From Planctomycetaceae bacterium (lineage in GTDB: Bacteria > Planctomycetota > Planctomycetia > Planctomycetales > Planctomycetaceae), in the NCBI GenBank assembly GCA_015487825.1, contig WFOZ01000102.1, positions 1 to 5,610 of the forward strand: 5,610 nt of DNA. The letters run 5' to 3'. A program made the position numbers and the translations under genes. Numbering within the stretch: the first letter of the stretch is position 1; every line of letters starts with the position of its first letter. This document shows positions 1 through 5,610 of this stretch, one piece after another. The notes under the pieces were generated by a model. That model saw only the letters and a list, made by a program, of their open reading frames with translations. It ran no database searches and was not told the origin of the DNA.

Positions 1-537
1 CTCGTCAACAATGCGGGAACCTATATTGATAAACCATTTTTGGAAATGGATCTGGAAACGTATCACACGACGATGCGGCTCAATGTCGCTTCCCCTTATT
101 TTCTGACACAACGCTTTGCAAAAGAGTGGGTGAAGAACAAAGTGGCTGGTCGGGTCATCATGATCGGCTCGATCAATGGCCGTCTTGCAGAGCCGGTTCA
201 TACCTGCTACGACGCTTCCAAGGGAGCTGTCGATATGATGGTTAAATCGTTTTGCGTTTCGCTTGCCCCGTATAACATCCGCGTTAATGGTTTAGCCCCC
301 GGGCTGGTCAGTACGCCACTGACATCTATCATCGAGGAAGATCCGAGATTCAAAAAATGGATGGAACTGCACACGCCGAATGGACAGGTTCCCGGTCCGG
401 AAGTTTGTGCAGAAGGGGCGGTCTATCTTGTCAGTGATGCAGCCCGCCATGTGCATGGTCATATGCTTTTAATCGATGGAGGCATGAGCGGCTGGCAACA
501 GCCGGACATGCCTGCAGAATATCAACCAGACTGCTGA
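1..537 (+). CDS. SDR family NAD(P)-dependent oxidoreductase, 5'-truncated by window edge
   Basis: This is the C-terminal 178 residues of a classical short-chain dehydrogenase/reductase, a cytoplasmic NAD(P)-dependent enzyme that oxidises alcohols or reduces carbonyls. The reading frame is open from base 1. It begins within the family's NNAG motif (fragment residues 3-6), so roughly 80-90 N-terminal residues, including the TGxxxGxG nucleotide-binding loop, lie outside the window. The catalytic tetrad is visible: Asn28 in RLNVAS, Ser57 in IGSING, and Tyr70 and Lys74 in YDASK. It is followed by the IRVNGLAPG segment (93-101) and the usual C-terminal IDGG (158-161). The ending is about 15 residues beyond IDGG, rich in Pro and Asp. 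An internal TTG at 40 or ATG at 46 could be mistaken for a start, but homology to the family clearly continues upstream. The substrate cannot be assigned. The gene converges on the Gfo/Idh/MocA gene across a strong hairpin. Confidence 0.93.
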   Translation, partial: LVNNAGTYIDKPFLEMDLETYHTTMRLNVASPYFLTQRFAKEWVKNKVAGRVIMIGSINGRLAEPVHTCYDASKGAVDMMVKSFCVSLAPYNIRVNGLAPGLVSTPLTSIIEEDPRFKKWMELHTPNGQVPGPEVCAEGAVYLVSDAARHVHGHMLLIDGGMSGWQQPDMPAEYQPDC

Positions 538-563
538 AAAGCTGGAACCGGACAACGAAAAAC

Positions 564-601
564 AAACAGGCCCGACGAAATAAAAATCGTCGGGCCTGTT
601 T
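564..601 (-). terminator. Rho-independent terminator, possibly bidirectional, between convergent genes
   Basis: A perfect 15-bp inverted repeat (564-578 with 587-601, GC-rich core GGCCCGACGA) encloses an 8-base A-rich loop. Read on the minus strand, the stem is followed by G then TTTTT (562-558), which fits an intrinsic terminator for the oxidoreductase gene that ends at 640. Read on the plus strand, the trailing tract is only TTTAGG, though the stem itself ends in T residues, so termination of the SDR transcript is plausible but weaker. Confidence 0.85.
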
Positions 602-639
602 AGGATAATTTACCAGTAGAAACTGGTGGTTCAACCTGA

Positions 640-1965
640 TTAATACGGTTTGAAGACTCCGGGAACTGCGATTGGATAATATCCGTTCTTATCCGGAACT
701 GTTGGTGGGGTCGCGCTCATGCTGAATTCTTTGGGCATGATGCTGATATTGGAAGCGAGCAAATCCTTCATGTTGACAGACTTGCCGGAGTAAGTTGCCA
801 TGCGACCGAGGATTGATGTCGCGGTGCTTCTGGCTCCGTATTCTGCTTCGTTATAACTGATGTTATTACGAATCGCTTTGAACAGATCGTCGTGTTCTGT
901 CTGGTAAGGGTCGTTCTTGGCATCGCGGTAGCGGTACTTATCGCCGCCGTACAGTTCGTAAGAACTGCCGGAAACATTCGCATGTCCTTTCGTGCCGTGT
1001 GCCCATTCGGTGACGGTATTCCAACAGTTAGGAATGTGCCGACACTGGCTGAACATCTTGGTGCCGTCTTCGTAAGTAAATTCGACCGCATGATGATCGT
1101 AAATTTCGCCATACTTGGCCGCTTTGCGAACCTCGCGGCCCCCCATCCCTTCGGCTCGGACTGGAAAATCTCCCTTGATCCAGTTACCGACATCGAGATT
1201 GTGAATATGCTGCTCGGTAATGTGATCGCCACACAACCAGTTGTAGTAGTACCAGTTGCGAAGCTGGTACTCCATTTCGCCGGAAACCTGCTCACGAGTT
1301 TTTCGTGGATCCCAGACACCACCGCCGTTCCAGTAAACTCGCATCGCAACGACATCGCCGATCTCACCATCCTGAATTCGTTTGATGATATCGCGATAAG
1401 TGTATTGATGATGACGTTGCAGCCCGACGCCTACCTTCAGGTTCTTTTCCTTGGCAACTCGTGCAGCGGCCAGAACCTTGTTTACGCCAGCAGGATCAAC
1501 GGCAACCGGTTTTTCCATGAAGATATTTTTTCCGGCGTTGACAGCCGCTTCAAAATGAATCGGACGGAAACCGGGAGGTGTTGCCAGGATGACCAGATCC
1601 ACATCGGTTGCCAACATCTGCTTGTAAGCATCAAACCCGACAAAGCGACTATCCTCAGGAACATCAACTTCAGCAGTCTTGTTTGCCTTCACGGCTGTAG
1701 TGATTCGTTTGAGGCTGGCTTCAAGTCGATCACCAAACATATCCGCCATAGCGACAAGTTTGACATTTCCCTTGGTTTTCAATGCCTGGGAAGCGGCTCC
1801 ACTTCCTCGTCCACCACAGCCGATCAAACCAATTTTCAATGTTTCATCACCAGCAGCGTAAGCCCCTGCCGGAGTCGCCAGGTGAGAAACCGCCGCAAGA
1901 CCGGCAGCAGCCGTTGCAGAAGTTTTGATGAAGTTACGACGGGAAGTTTCATTCGGGGAAGTCAT
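640..1965 (-). CDS. Tat-exported Gfo/Idh/MocA family oxidoreductase
   Basis: This is a 441-residue NAD(P)-dependent oxidoreductase of the Gfo/Idh/MocA family, which typically acts on sugars, inositols or their derivatives. It opens with a twin-arginine signal (SRRNFIK, residues 8-14, then an Ala-rich stretch and a likely cleavage site near AYA, 35-37), so the folded, cofactor-loaded enzyme is predicted to be exported. The Rossmann dinucleotide-binding motif IGLIGCGGRG is at 45-54. The family's EKP motif, with the conserved lysine, is at 151-153. A histidine-rich segment, GDHITEQHIHNLD (246-258), lies in the C-terminal alpha/beta domain where active-site residues are expected. The length fits the exported planctomycete subgroup. 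The ATG at 1965 is supported by a GGAG seven bases upstream and by the signal peptide starting there. It stands alone: 161 bp separate it from the upstream same-strand gene and a strong terminator follows it. The exact substrate is not readable from sequence. Confidence 0.94.
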   Translation of the reverse strand: MTSPNETSRRNFIKTSATAAAGLAAVSHLATPAGAYAAGDETLKIGLIGCGGRGSGAASQALKTKGNVKLVAMADMFGDRLEASLKRITTAVKANKTAEVDVPEDSRFVGFDAYKQMLATDVDLVILATPPGFRPIHFEAAVNAGKNIFMEKPVAVDPAGVNKVLAAARVAKEKNLKVGVGLQRHHQYTYRDIIKRIQDGEIGDVVAMRVYWNGGGVWDPRKTREQVSGEMEYQLRNWYYYNWLCGDHITEQHIHNLDVGNWIKGDFPVRAEGMGGREVRKAAKYGEIYDHHAVEFTYEDGTKMFSQCRHIPNCWNTVTEWAHGTKGHANVSGSSYELYGGDKYRYRDAKNDPYQTEHDDLFKAIRNNISYNEAEYGARSTATSILGRMATYSGKSVNMKDLLASNISIMPKEFSMSATPPTVPDKNGYYPIAVPGVFKPY

Positions 1966-1972
1966 GGGGCAT

Positions 1973-1976
1973 CTCC
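1973..1976 (-). promoter_or_regulatory. Ribosome binding site of the Gfo/Idh/MocA gene
   Basis: GGAG on the minus strand sits 7 bases before the ATG at 1965. It fixes the start directly ahead of the twin-arginine signal. Confidence 0.7.
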
Positions 1977-2044
1977 ATTATTAAAACAGGTTGAGAAGGG
2001 GGGCAAATCGTTATCGTTTCAGAATCAAGGATTCCTTATACATA

Positions 2045-2074
2045 TAAATAGCCGAAAAAGGGGCATTGGGTAAA
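2045..2074 (-). promoter_or_regulatory. Candidate sigma-70-like promoter for the Gfo/Idh/MocA gene
   Basis: On the minus strand, TTTACC (2074-2069) and TATTTA (2050-2045) are spaced by 18 bases, in an AT-rich patch about 80 bases ahead of the start codon. The 161-bp gap between the gene and its same-strand upstream neighbour argues that it has its own promoter. Planctomycete promoter consensus is poorly defined and the match is modest, so this is a suggestion only. Confidence 0.25.
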
Positions 2075-2076
2075 GT

Positions 2077-2101
2077 GATTCATGCTCGAAATCATGGAAT
2101 C
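2077..2101 (-). other. Imperfect hairpin downstream of the FGE-like gene pair
   Basis: GATTCATG (2077-2084) can pair with CATGGAATC (2093-2101) with one bulged G around an 8-base loop. It lies 26 bases after the stop of the FGE-like gene that ends at 2127, so it could help end that transcript or stabilise its 3' end. It lacks a T-tract on the minus strand, so it is not a standard intrinsic terminator. Confidence 0.3.
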
Positions 2102-2126
2102 AACTACAAATTATGTATTTTTCTCT

Positions 2127-3161
2127 CTATTTTGTCTCATCTCTCATATCCATGATATAGTCCGGATAAAGAACATATTTCTCAATTTCTTTTAGCGTAG
2201 GGCGTTTTAGTGGACGAACCACACGGAAGCCAACGTAGTCTGAATCCGTATGATACCATTTGCTTTTGGGGAGTTGCGGATCTTGTCTTTTCCATGCCGC
2301 TTTGGACTTCATCCTCGATGCACTTCGCAGATATTCTGCGTCATCATCCCAGGAACCGCCTCGCACAACGCGCGGATATAATGTTGCGGGAACTGCAATA
2401 GGAAAAATTGCTGGTTCTTCAGGATTAAATTTATTGTAGAAATCGATCACATACTGATCCAGGCACCACTCGGCGACATTTCCGTGCATGTCATGCAGTC
2501 CCCACGGATTGGGCTTTTTCTTCCCGACTTTACGGTACTGTTCGCCAGAGTTCGTGTAGTGCCAGGCGTATTGATCGAGTTTTGAAGGATCGTCTCCGAA
2601 TGAATATGCGGTTGTTGTTCCCGCCCGGCAAGCGTATTCCCACTCCGCTTCAGTTGGCAAGCGGTAGTAGTCTCCCGTAATTGCACTGAGCCATTTGCAG
2701 TAAGTTTTGGCAGCGTACTGAGTCATGTTAACTGCTGGGAAGCCATCAATTCCCATGCCATAACTCATGTCCCGGTACTCTTTAGAAGGACGCGTAATGG
2801 CGTCGGCTATTATCTCATTTTGCGAAGGGACAATGTCTTCTTTTTTGCGTTGTTGAATATCAATTTTCAAGCGAAATGCGTTGTATTCATTCCAGGTTGT
2901 TTCGCATTTCGCCATCCAGAATGGTTCAATTTTAACCAGATGTTGCGGCCCTTCATCTGCAAGACGATCTTTCTCGGTAGATGGTGAGCCCATCATAAAC
3001 TGACCGCCGGGGATCGGCAACATTTTGAAATAAGCGTCTGTGTATCGCAACCTTACCGTATAAGGTTTCATCACCTGTGGCTCATTTTCCCCTGCATCAA
3101 TCGAAGATGAAACGGAAACAACGATACTGAAACAAATCAGAAATGCAATTCGGCGTTTCAT
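2127..3161 (-). CDS. Secreted SUMF1/FGE-sulfatase-fold protein (cysteine-less FGE-like), paralogue A
   Basis: This 344-residue protein has the formylglycine-generating-enzyme/SUMF1 fold. Residues 1-23 form a Sec signal (basic MKRR, hydrophobic core, cleavage near DAG). The fold's landmarks follow in order: IPGGQFMMGSP (50-60), PFWMAKCETTW (80-90), RLPTEAEWEYACRAG (167-181), NPWGLHDMHGNVAEWC (218-233), RVVRGGSW (264-271) and VGFRVVRP (310-317). True aerobic FGE oxidises a sulfatase cysteine using a cysteine pair between GGS and GFR. That interval here holds no cysteine and begins GGSWDDD, so maturase activity is not expected. Annotation pipelines would still probably call it formylglycine-generating enzyme family protein. 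Its role is unknown; ligand binding or scaffolding outside the cytoplasm is an inference. It is about 70% identical by eye to the adjacent upstream gene. The start at 3161 precedes the signal peptide directly, with a weak GGAAAG (3174-3169) seven bases ahead. Confidence 0.9.
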   Translation of the reverse strand: MKRRIAFLICFSIVVSVSSSIDAGENEPQVMKPYTVRLRYTDAYFKMLPIPGGQFMMGSPSTEKDRLADEGPQHLVKIEPFWMAKCETTWNEYNAFRLKIDIQQRKKEDIVPSQNEIIADAITRPSKEYRDMSYGMGIDGFPAVNMTQYAAKTYCKWLSAITGDYYRLPTEAEWEYACRAGTTTAYSFGDDPSKLDQYAWHYTNSGEQYRKVGKKKPNPWGLHDMHGNVAEWCLDQYVIDFYNKFNPEEPAIFPIAVPATLYPRVVRGGSWDDDAEYLRSASRMKSKAAWKRQDPQLPKSKWYHTDSDYVGFRVVRPLKRPTLKEIEKYVLYPDYIMDMRDETK

Positions 3162-3221
3162 TTCAGAACTTTCCGACTTCGAATTTCAGTATCGTATTAA
3201 GGCTCCAATTTTTCTCCCCGA

Positions 3222-4253
3222 TTACTCCTCTTGTGGATCCGGCCCCAACTTATATTTTTTGATGTCCGCTTCACAAGGTCGCTTCAACGGACGAATAACC
3301 CGGAAGCCAACATGCGAGGCATCCGTATGATACCAGATACTTTTGGGAAGTTGCGGATCACGAGTTTTCCAGACGGGGTCTGATTTTTGTCGTGAGGCTG
3401 ATCGCAGATAATCGGGATCGTCGTCCCAGGAACCACCGCGGACAACTCGTGGGTAAAGTGTTGTGGGGACTGCAATCGGGAAAACAGCCGGTTTATCGCC
3501 AGCGGTTTTGGCGTAAAAATCCGGAATGTATTGATCGAGGCACCACTCAGCGACATTGCCGTGCATGTCGTGCAGACCCCACGGATTCGGTTTCTTCTGC
3601 CCAACTTTTTGATACGCTTCGTCGGCATTCTCAAAATACCAGGCGTAGTCATCAATTTTTTTCGGATCGTCGCCCCAGGAATAAGCGGTTGTCGTTCCCG
3701 CCCGGCAGGCGTATTCCCATTCTGCTTCGGTTGGCAACCGGTAGTAATCTCCTGTTGCCGCACTGAGCCATTCACAATACGCTTTGGCTGCTAACTGTGT
3801 CATGCAACTGGCGGGGTAGCCATCGTGTCCCATGCCGAATGTCATGTCGCGGTATTCTTTGGTCGGGCGGGTTATCGCGTCCGCCTTTTTATCGTTCTCG
3901 GTTGCTTTCAGTTTTGCCAACTGTCGTCTTTGAACATCGAGTTTGTAACGGAAAGTGTCGTATTCGTCCCAGGTCGTTTCAAATTTTGCCATCCAGAATG
4001 GTTCAATTTTCACTTCATGAACCGGGCCTTCGTCTTCCGCGCGATCTTTCTCTGTTTTGGGAGATCCCATCTTGAAGACTCCACCGGGGATCGGCACCAT
4101 ATCGACATCGATATCTGTATAGGGTAAGGTGATTGTATAAGGCTTCAGCTCTTGCTTTTTCGCATCTTCGGCGTATGTTGCAACAGAAGTGAAACAGAGC
4201 AGGGCCAGCAGGCCAGAACAGTTTAGAAAGCCGGTCAAATGTCGCATATTCAA
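3222..4253 (-). CDS. Secreted SUMF1/FGE-sulfatase-fold protein (cysteine-less FGE-like), paralogue B
   Basis: This 343-residue protein is the upstream member of a tandem pair with the gene at 2127-3161. It has a Sec signal (residues 1-28, cleavage near TYA-ED) and the same FGE-fold landmarks: IPGGVFKMGSP (55-65), PFWMAKFETTW (85-95), RLPTEAEWEYACRAG (172-186), NPWGLHDMHGNVAEWC (223-238), RVVRGGSW (269-276) and VGFRVIRP (315-322). As in its partner, GGSW is followed by an acidic DDD and no cysteine occurs before GFR, so sulfatase-activating chemistry is unlikely. The shared block DAITRPTKEYRDMTFGMG (125-142) sits where simpler family members go straight into the conserved core. The start shown is TTG at 4253, chosen because AGAGGGA is ideally spaced before it; an ATG two codons later (4247) is the alternative. 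Sixty bases without a clear terminator separate it from its partner, so the two probably form an operon. Function is unknown. Confidence 0.9.
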   Translation of the reverse strand: MNMRHLTGFLNCSGLLALLCFTSVATYAEDAKKQELKPYTITLPYTDIDVDMVPIPGGVFKMGSPKTEKDRAEDEGPVHEVKIEPFWMAKFETTWDEYDTFRYKLDVQRRQLAKLKATENDKKADAITRPTKEYRDMTFGMGHDGYPASCMTQLAAKAYCEWLSAATGDYYRLPTEAEWEYACRAGTTTAYSWGDDPKKIDDYAWYFENADEAYQKVGQKKPNPWGLHDMHGNVAEWCLDQYIPDFYAKTAGDKPAVFPIAVPTTLYPRVVRGGSWDDDPDYLRSASRQKSDPVWKTRDPQLPKSIWYHTDASHVGFRVIRPLKRPCEADIKKYKLGPDPQEE

Positions 4254-4349
4254 AAGGGTCCCTCTTATTCAGGTCAATTATTAATTTCTTGTGATGGCGA
4301 TCTTATTGATCAAACTACAGAAAAAGCGGTTTCCCGAATTTCCACAACG
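4254..4349. promoter_or_regulatory. Divergent intergenic region between FGE-like operon and ApbE gene
   Basis: This AT-rich stretch lies between two head-to-head genes and should hold both promoters. It contains an AATTATTAATT tract (4277-4287) and a short palindrome TTGATCAA (4306-4313). No -35/-10 pair matches consensus well enough on either strand to call. If the ApbE gene really began at the ATG at 4239, most of this region would be coding and the two genes would overlap by 15 bases at their starts. Confidence 0.45.
4259..4265 (-). promoter_or_regulatory. Ribosome binding site deciding a TTG start for FGE-like paralogue B
   Basis: AGAGGGA on the minus strand places its GAGG core 7 bases before the TTG at 4253, but 13 bases before the in-frame ATG at 4247. 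Spacing therefore favours the TTG start. The difference is only two residues. Confidence 0.5.
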
Positions 4350-5432
4350 GTGTTAATCGAAAGGGATTTTTTCAGATCGAAGATCATTCTCAGGTGGGAA
4401 ACATTACTTTGTTGTCTGCTTTCCATACTGGTCACAGAGGTGGCCTGTTGTCAAGCATTGGCCGGGGAGCCAACCAGCGAAAAGCTGAAACGATACGAGT
4501 TCCAACGGATTCGTATGGGGGTCCCCTGGCAATTGACATTCTACGCAAAAAACAACGAAATGGCTATCGAAGCAGCAGAAACAACCTTTGCCCGTGTCAA
4601 AAAACTGGATCAAATTATGTCTGATTTCGATCCGGACAGCGAATTGAACCAAATGTGCAGCAACTCTCGTCCCGGCAAGCCAATACGCATCAGCGACGAC
4701 TTATTTCGAGTCCTTCAGTTCTCCATATTATTAAGCAGGAGGACTCATGGTGATTTTGATATTACGGTAGGGGGGATTACCGATTTATGGCGCAGAGCCT
4801 GGCGGAAACAGACTCTGCCGACTGAGGAAGATATTCGGGCAAAATTGCAAAAAGTTGGTTCGGAAAAAATCCGGTTGAATCGAACCAACCGGACAGTTGA
4901 GTTACTGGAGCCAGAGATGCAACTCGACCTTGGTGCAATTGCCAAGGGGTATGCGGCTGATGAAGCGATGAAAGTTCTCAAAAAAAATGGCATCTCCCGT
5001 GCGCTGATTGATGCCTCCGGCGATATCGTAGCGGGTGACCCACCGCCGGGTAAAAAAGCCTGGGTTATTGGGATTGCCCCTTTGAAGAATCCGAAAGCAG
5101 AACCGACCGAATATCTGAACATCGTCAACGCATCGGTTGCAACCTCCGGCGATGCAAACCGCTATGTTGAAATTGATGGAGTTCGCTACTCGCACATTGT
5201 CAACCCGCACACCGGCATTGGGCTGACAACTTCGAGTAGTGTTACTGTCATCGCCCAGGATGGCATCACCGCAGATGCTCTCGCTTCGGCTCTTTCACTT
5301 GTCGATAACTGCAGCAGAACCAAACTACTCAAACAGTATCGCTCAGCAGCTTTCATCGCGATCGGAACAGAAAACGGTATCCAAACCTGGGAATCGAACT
5401 GTTTCAAATACTACCGCCGGAAACTCCCGTGA
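4350..5432 (+). CDS. apbE: FAD:protein FMN transferase (ApbE family), exported
   Basis: ApbE transfers FMN from FAD, with Mg2+, onto a threonine or serine of exported redox proteins such as RnfG/NqrC-type and FMN-binding-domain proteins. Numbered from GTG at 4350 (360 residues), the family motifs appear in order: MGVPWQLTFYA (56-66), SDFDPDSELN (91-100), DITVGGITDLW (137-147), LDLGAIAKGYAAD (192-204), DASGD (221-225), TSGDANRY (265-272), HIVNPHTG (282-289) and ADALASAL (308-315), with Asp309 the expected metal ligand. A Sec signal is present: basic R9/K11, hydrophobic core about 19-33, cleavage after ALA (36-38). No good lipobox is seen, although many relatives are lipoproteins. An ATG at 4239 would add 37 residues, bury the signal peptide and overlap the divergent gene, so the GTG is preferred, although neither start has a convincing ribosome binding site. 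No clear ApbE acceptor motif occurs in the neighbouring proteins, so its client lies elsewhere. Confidence 0.92.
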   Translation: MLIERDFFRSKIILRWETLLCCLLSILVTEVACCQALAGEPTSEKLKRYEFQRIRMGVPWQLTFYAKNNEMAIEAAETTFARVKKLDQIMSDFDPDSELNQMCSNSRPGKPIRISDDLFRVLQFSILLSRRTHGDFDITVGGITDLWRRAWRKQTLPTEEDIRAKLQKVGSEKIRLNRTNRTVELLEPEMQLDLGAIAKGYAADEAMKVLKKNGISRALIDASGDIVAGDPPPGKKAWVIGIAPLKNPKAEPTEYLNIVNASVATSGDANRYVEIDGVRYSHIVNPHTGIGLTTSSSVTVIAQDGITADALASALSLVDNCSRTKLLKQYRSAAFIAIGTENGIQTWESNCFKYYRRKLP

Positions 5433-5502
5433 ATCTGCGGTTATTAATTTGTTCTTAACTGGGCATTACATACTCTTTGTAGCATCTGCGGCACGTGGAT
5501 GA

Positions 5503-5608
5503 GGGTTGCTTAACCCGGATTATTCATCAGCCGTTGGACGATAACGCGTTGCGGCTGATTTGCTCGTGCAAAATCAGACTTTTCCTCGTCCCCAAGGTCC
5601 ACCTTGGG
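5503..5608. repeat. Cluster of four small palindromes after apbE (probable dispersed intergenic repeats)
   Basis: No gene is seen from 5433 to the end of the window, and 5433-5502 shows no recognisable signal. The remainder is packed with inverted repeats: GGGTT/AACCC around GCTT (5503-5516); ATCAGCCG/CGGCTGAT (5526-5533 with 5552-5559); CTGATTTGC/GCAAAATCAG (5555-5563 with 5568-5577); and CCCAAGGT/ACCTTGGG around CC (5591-5608). The second and third share bases 5555-5559 and so are mutually exclusive folds. Short palindromes of this kind, with arms like ATCAGCCG and CCCAAGGT, resemble repeats scattered between genes in planctomycetes and other bacteria; this is from memory and was not searched. 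Confidence 0.55.
5555..5583 (+). terminator. Possible intrinsic terminator for apbE
   Basis: CTGATTTGC (5555-5563) pairs with GCAAAATCAG (5568-5577), with one bulged A and a TCGT loop. AC and then TTTT (5580-5583) follow. It lies about 120 bases after the apbE stop, far for a dedicated terminator, and its arms overlap the preceding palindrome, so it may be part of the repeat cluster that also stops transcription. Confidence 0.4.
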
Positions 5609-5610
5609 AA

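Noticed and set aside
892..2073. 393-codon open frame on the plus strand opposite the Gfo/Idh/MocA gene
   Set aside because: It is fully antisense to a gene with clear family motifs. Its translation has no recognisable domain and mirrors codon-position bias of the real gene, so it is a shadow frame.
3162..3221. Terminator or promoter between the two FGE-like genes
   Set aside because: The 60-base gap contains no stable hairpin with a T-tract and no convincing -35/-10 pair, so co-transcription is the simpler reading.
3284..3775. 163-codon minus-strand frame inside FGE-like paralogue B, with a similar shorter one at 2447-2686 in paralogue A
   Set aside because: They occur at the same place in both paralogues because the underlying genes are duplicated. 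The translations are low-complexity out-of-frame readings of the conserved core.
2127..4253. Active sulfatase-maturing formylglycine-generating enzymes
   Set aside because: The fold matches, but the catalytic cysteine pair expected between GGS and GFR is missing in both proteins, and no sulfatase gene is present in the window.
5239..5502. 87-codon plus-strand frame overlapping the 3' end of apbE
   Set aside because: It lies mostly inside apbE in another frame and has no recognisable domain or ribosome binding site.
5433..5610. CRISPR array or tRNA in the non-coding right end
   Set aside because: The inverted repeats differ from one another and have no regular spacing, and no cloverleaf or CCA-type acceptor pattern is seen.

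Overview
The window is most likely a chromosomal segment from a planctomycete (Planctomycetota). The evidence is indirect: a twin-arginine-exported Gfo/Idh/MocA oxidoreductase, and secreted proteins with a formylglycine-generating-enzyme (FGE/SUMF1) fold of a style common in that phylum. Base composition is moderate (about 50% GC by eye) and Shine-Dalgarno signals are uneven. No 16S or other phylogenetic marker is present, so genus cannot be assigned.

Layout from left to right. Positions 1-537 (+) hold the C-terminal part of a short-chain dehydrogenase/reductase (SDR) cut by the window edge. A strong hairpin at 564-601 separates it from a convergent gene at 640-1965 (-), a Tat-exported Gfo/Idh/MocA oxidoreductase. 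Next come two tandem paralogues on the minus strand, 3222-4253 (upstream) and 2127-3161 (downstream), 60 bp apart and probably co-transcribed. Both encode secreted proteins with the FGE-sulfatase fold but lack the catalytic cysteine pair of true FGE. Divergent from them, on the plus strand, is an exported FAD:protein FMN transferase (ApbE), ending at 5432. The last 110 bases hold no gene but carry a run of four small palindromes that look like dispersed intergenic repeats.

Three of the four complete gene products have Sec signals and the fourth has a Tat signal, so the window is dominated by extracytoplasmic proteins. ApbE flavinylates exported redox proteins, but no neighbour shows an obvious ApbE acceptor motif, and its link with the FGE-like pair is only a shared divergent promoter region. 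No mobile element, CRISPR array, tRNA or rRNA was seen. The parts most worth a second look are the cysteine-less FGE-like tandem pair and the palindrome cluster at the right end. I see no convincing evidence of a wholly new system.
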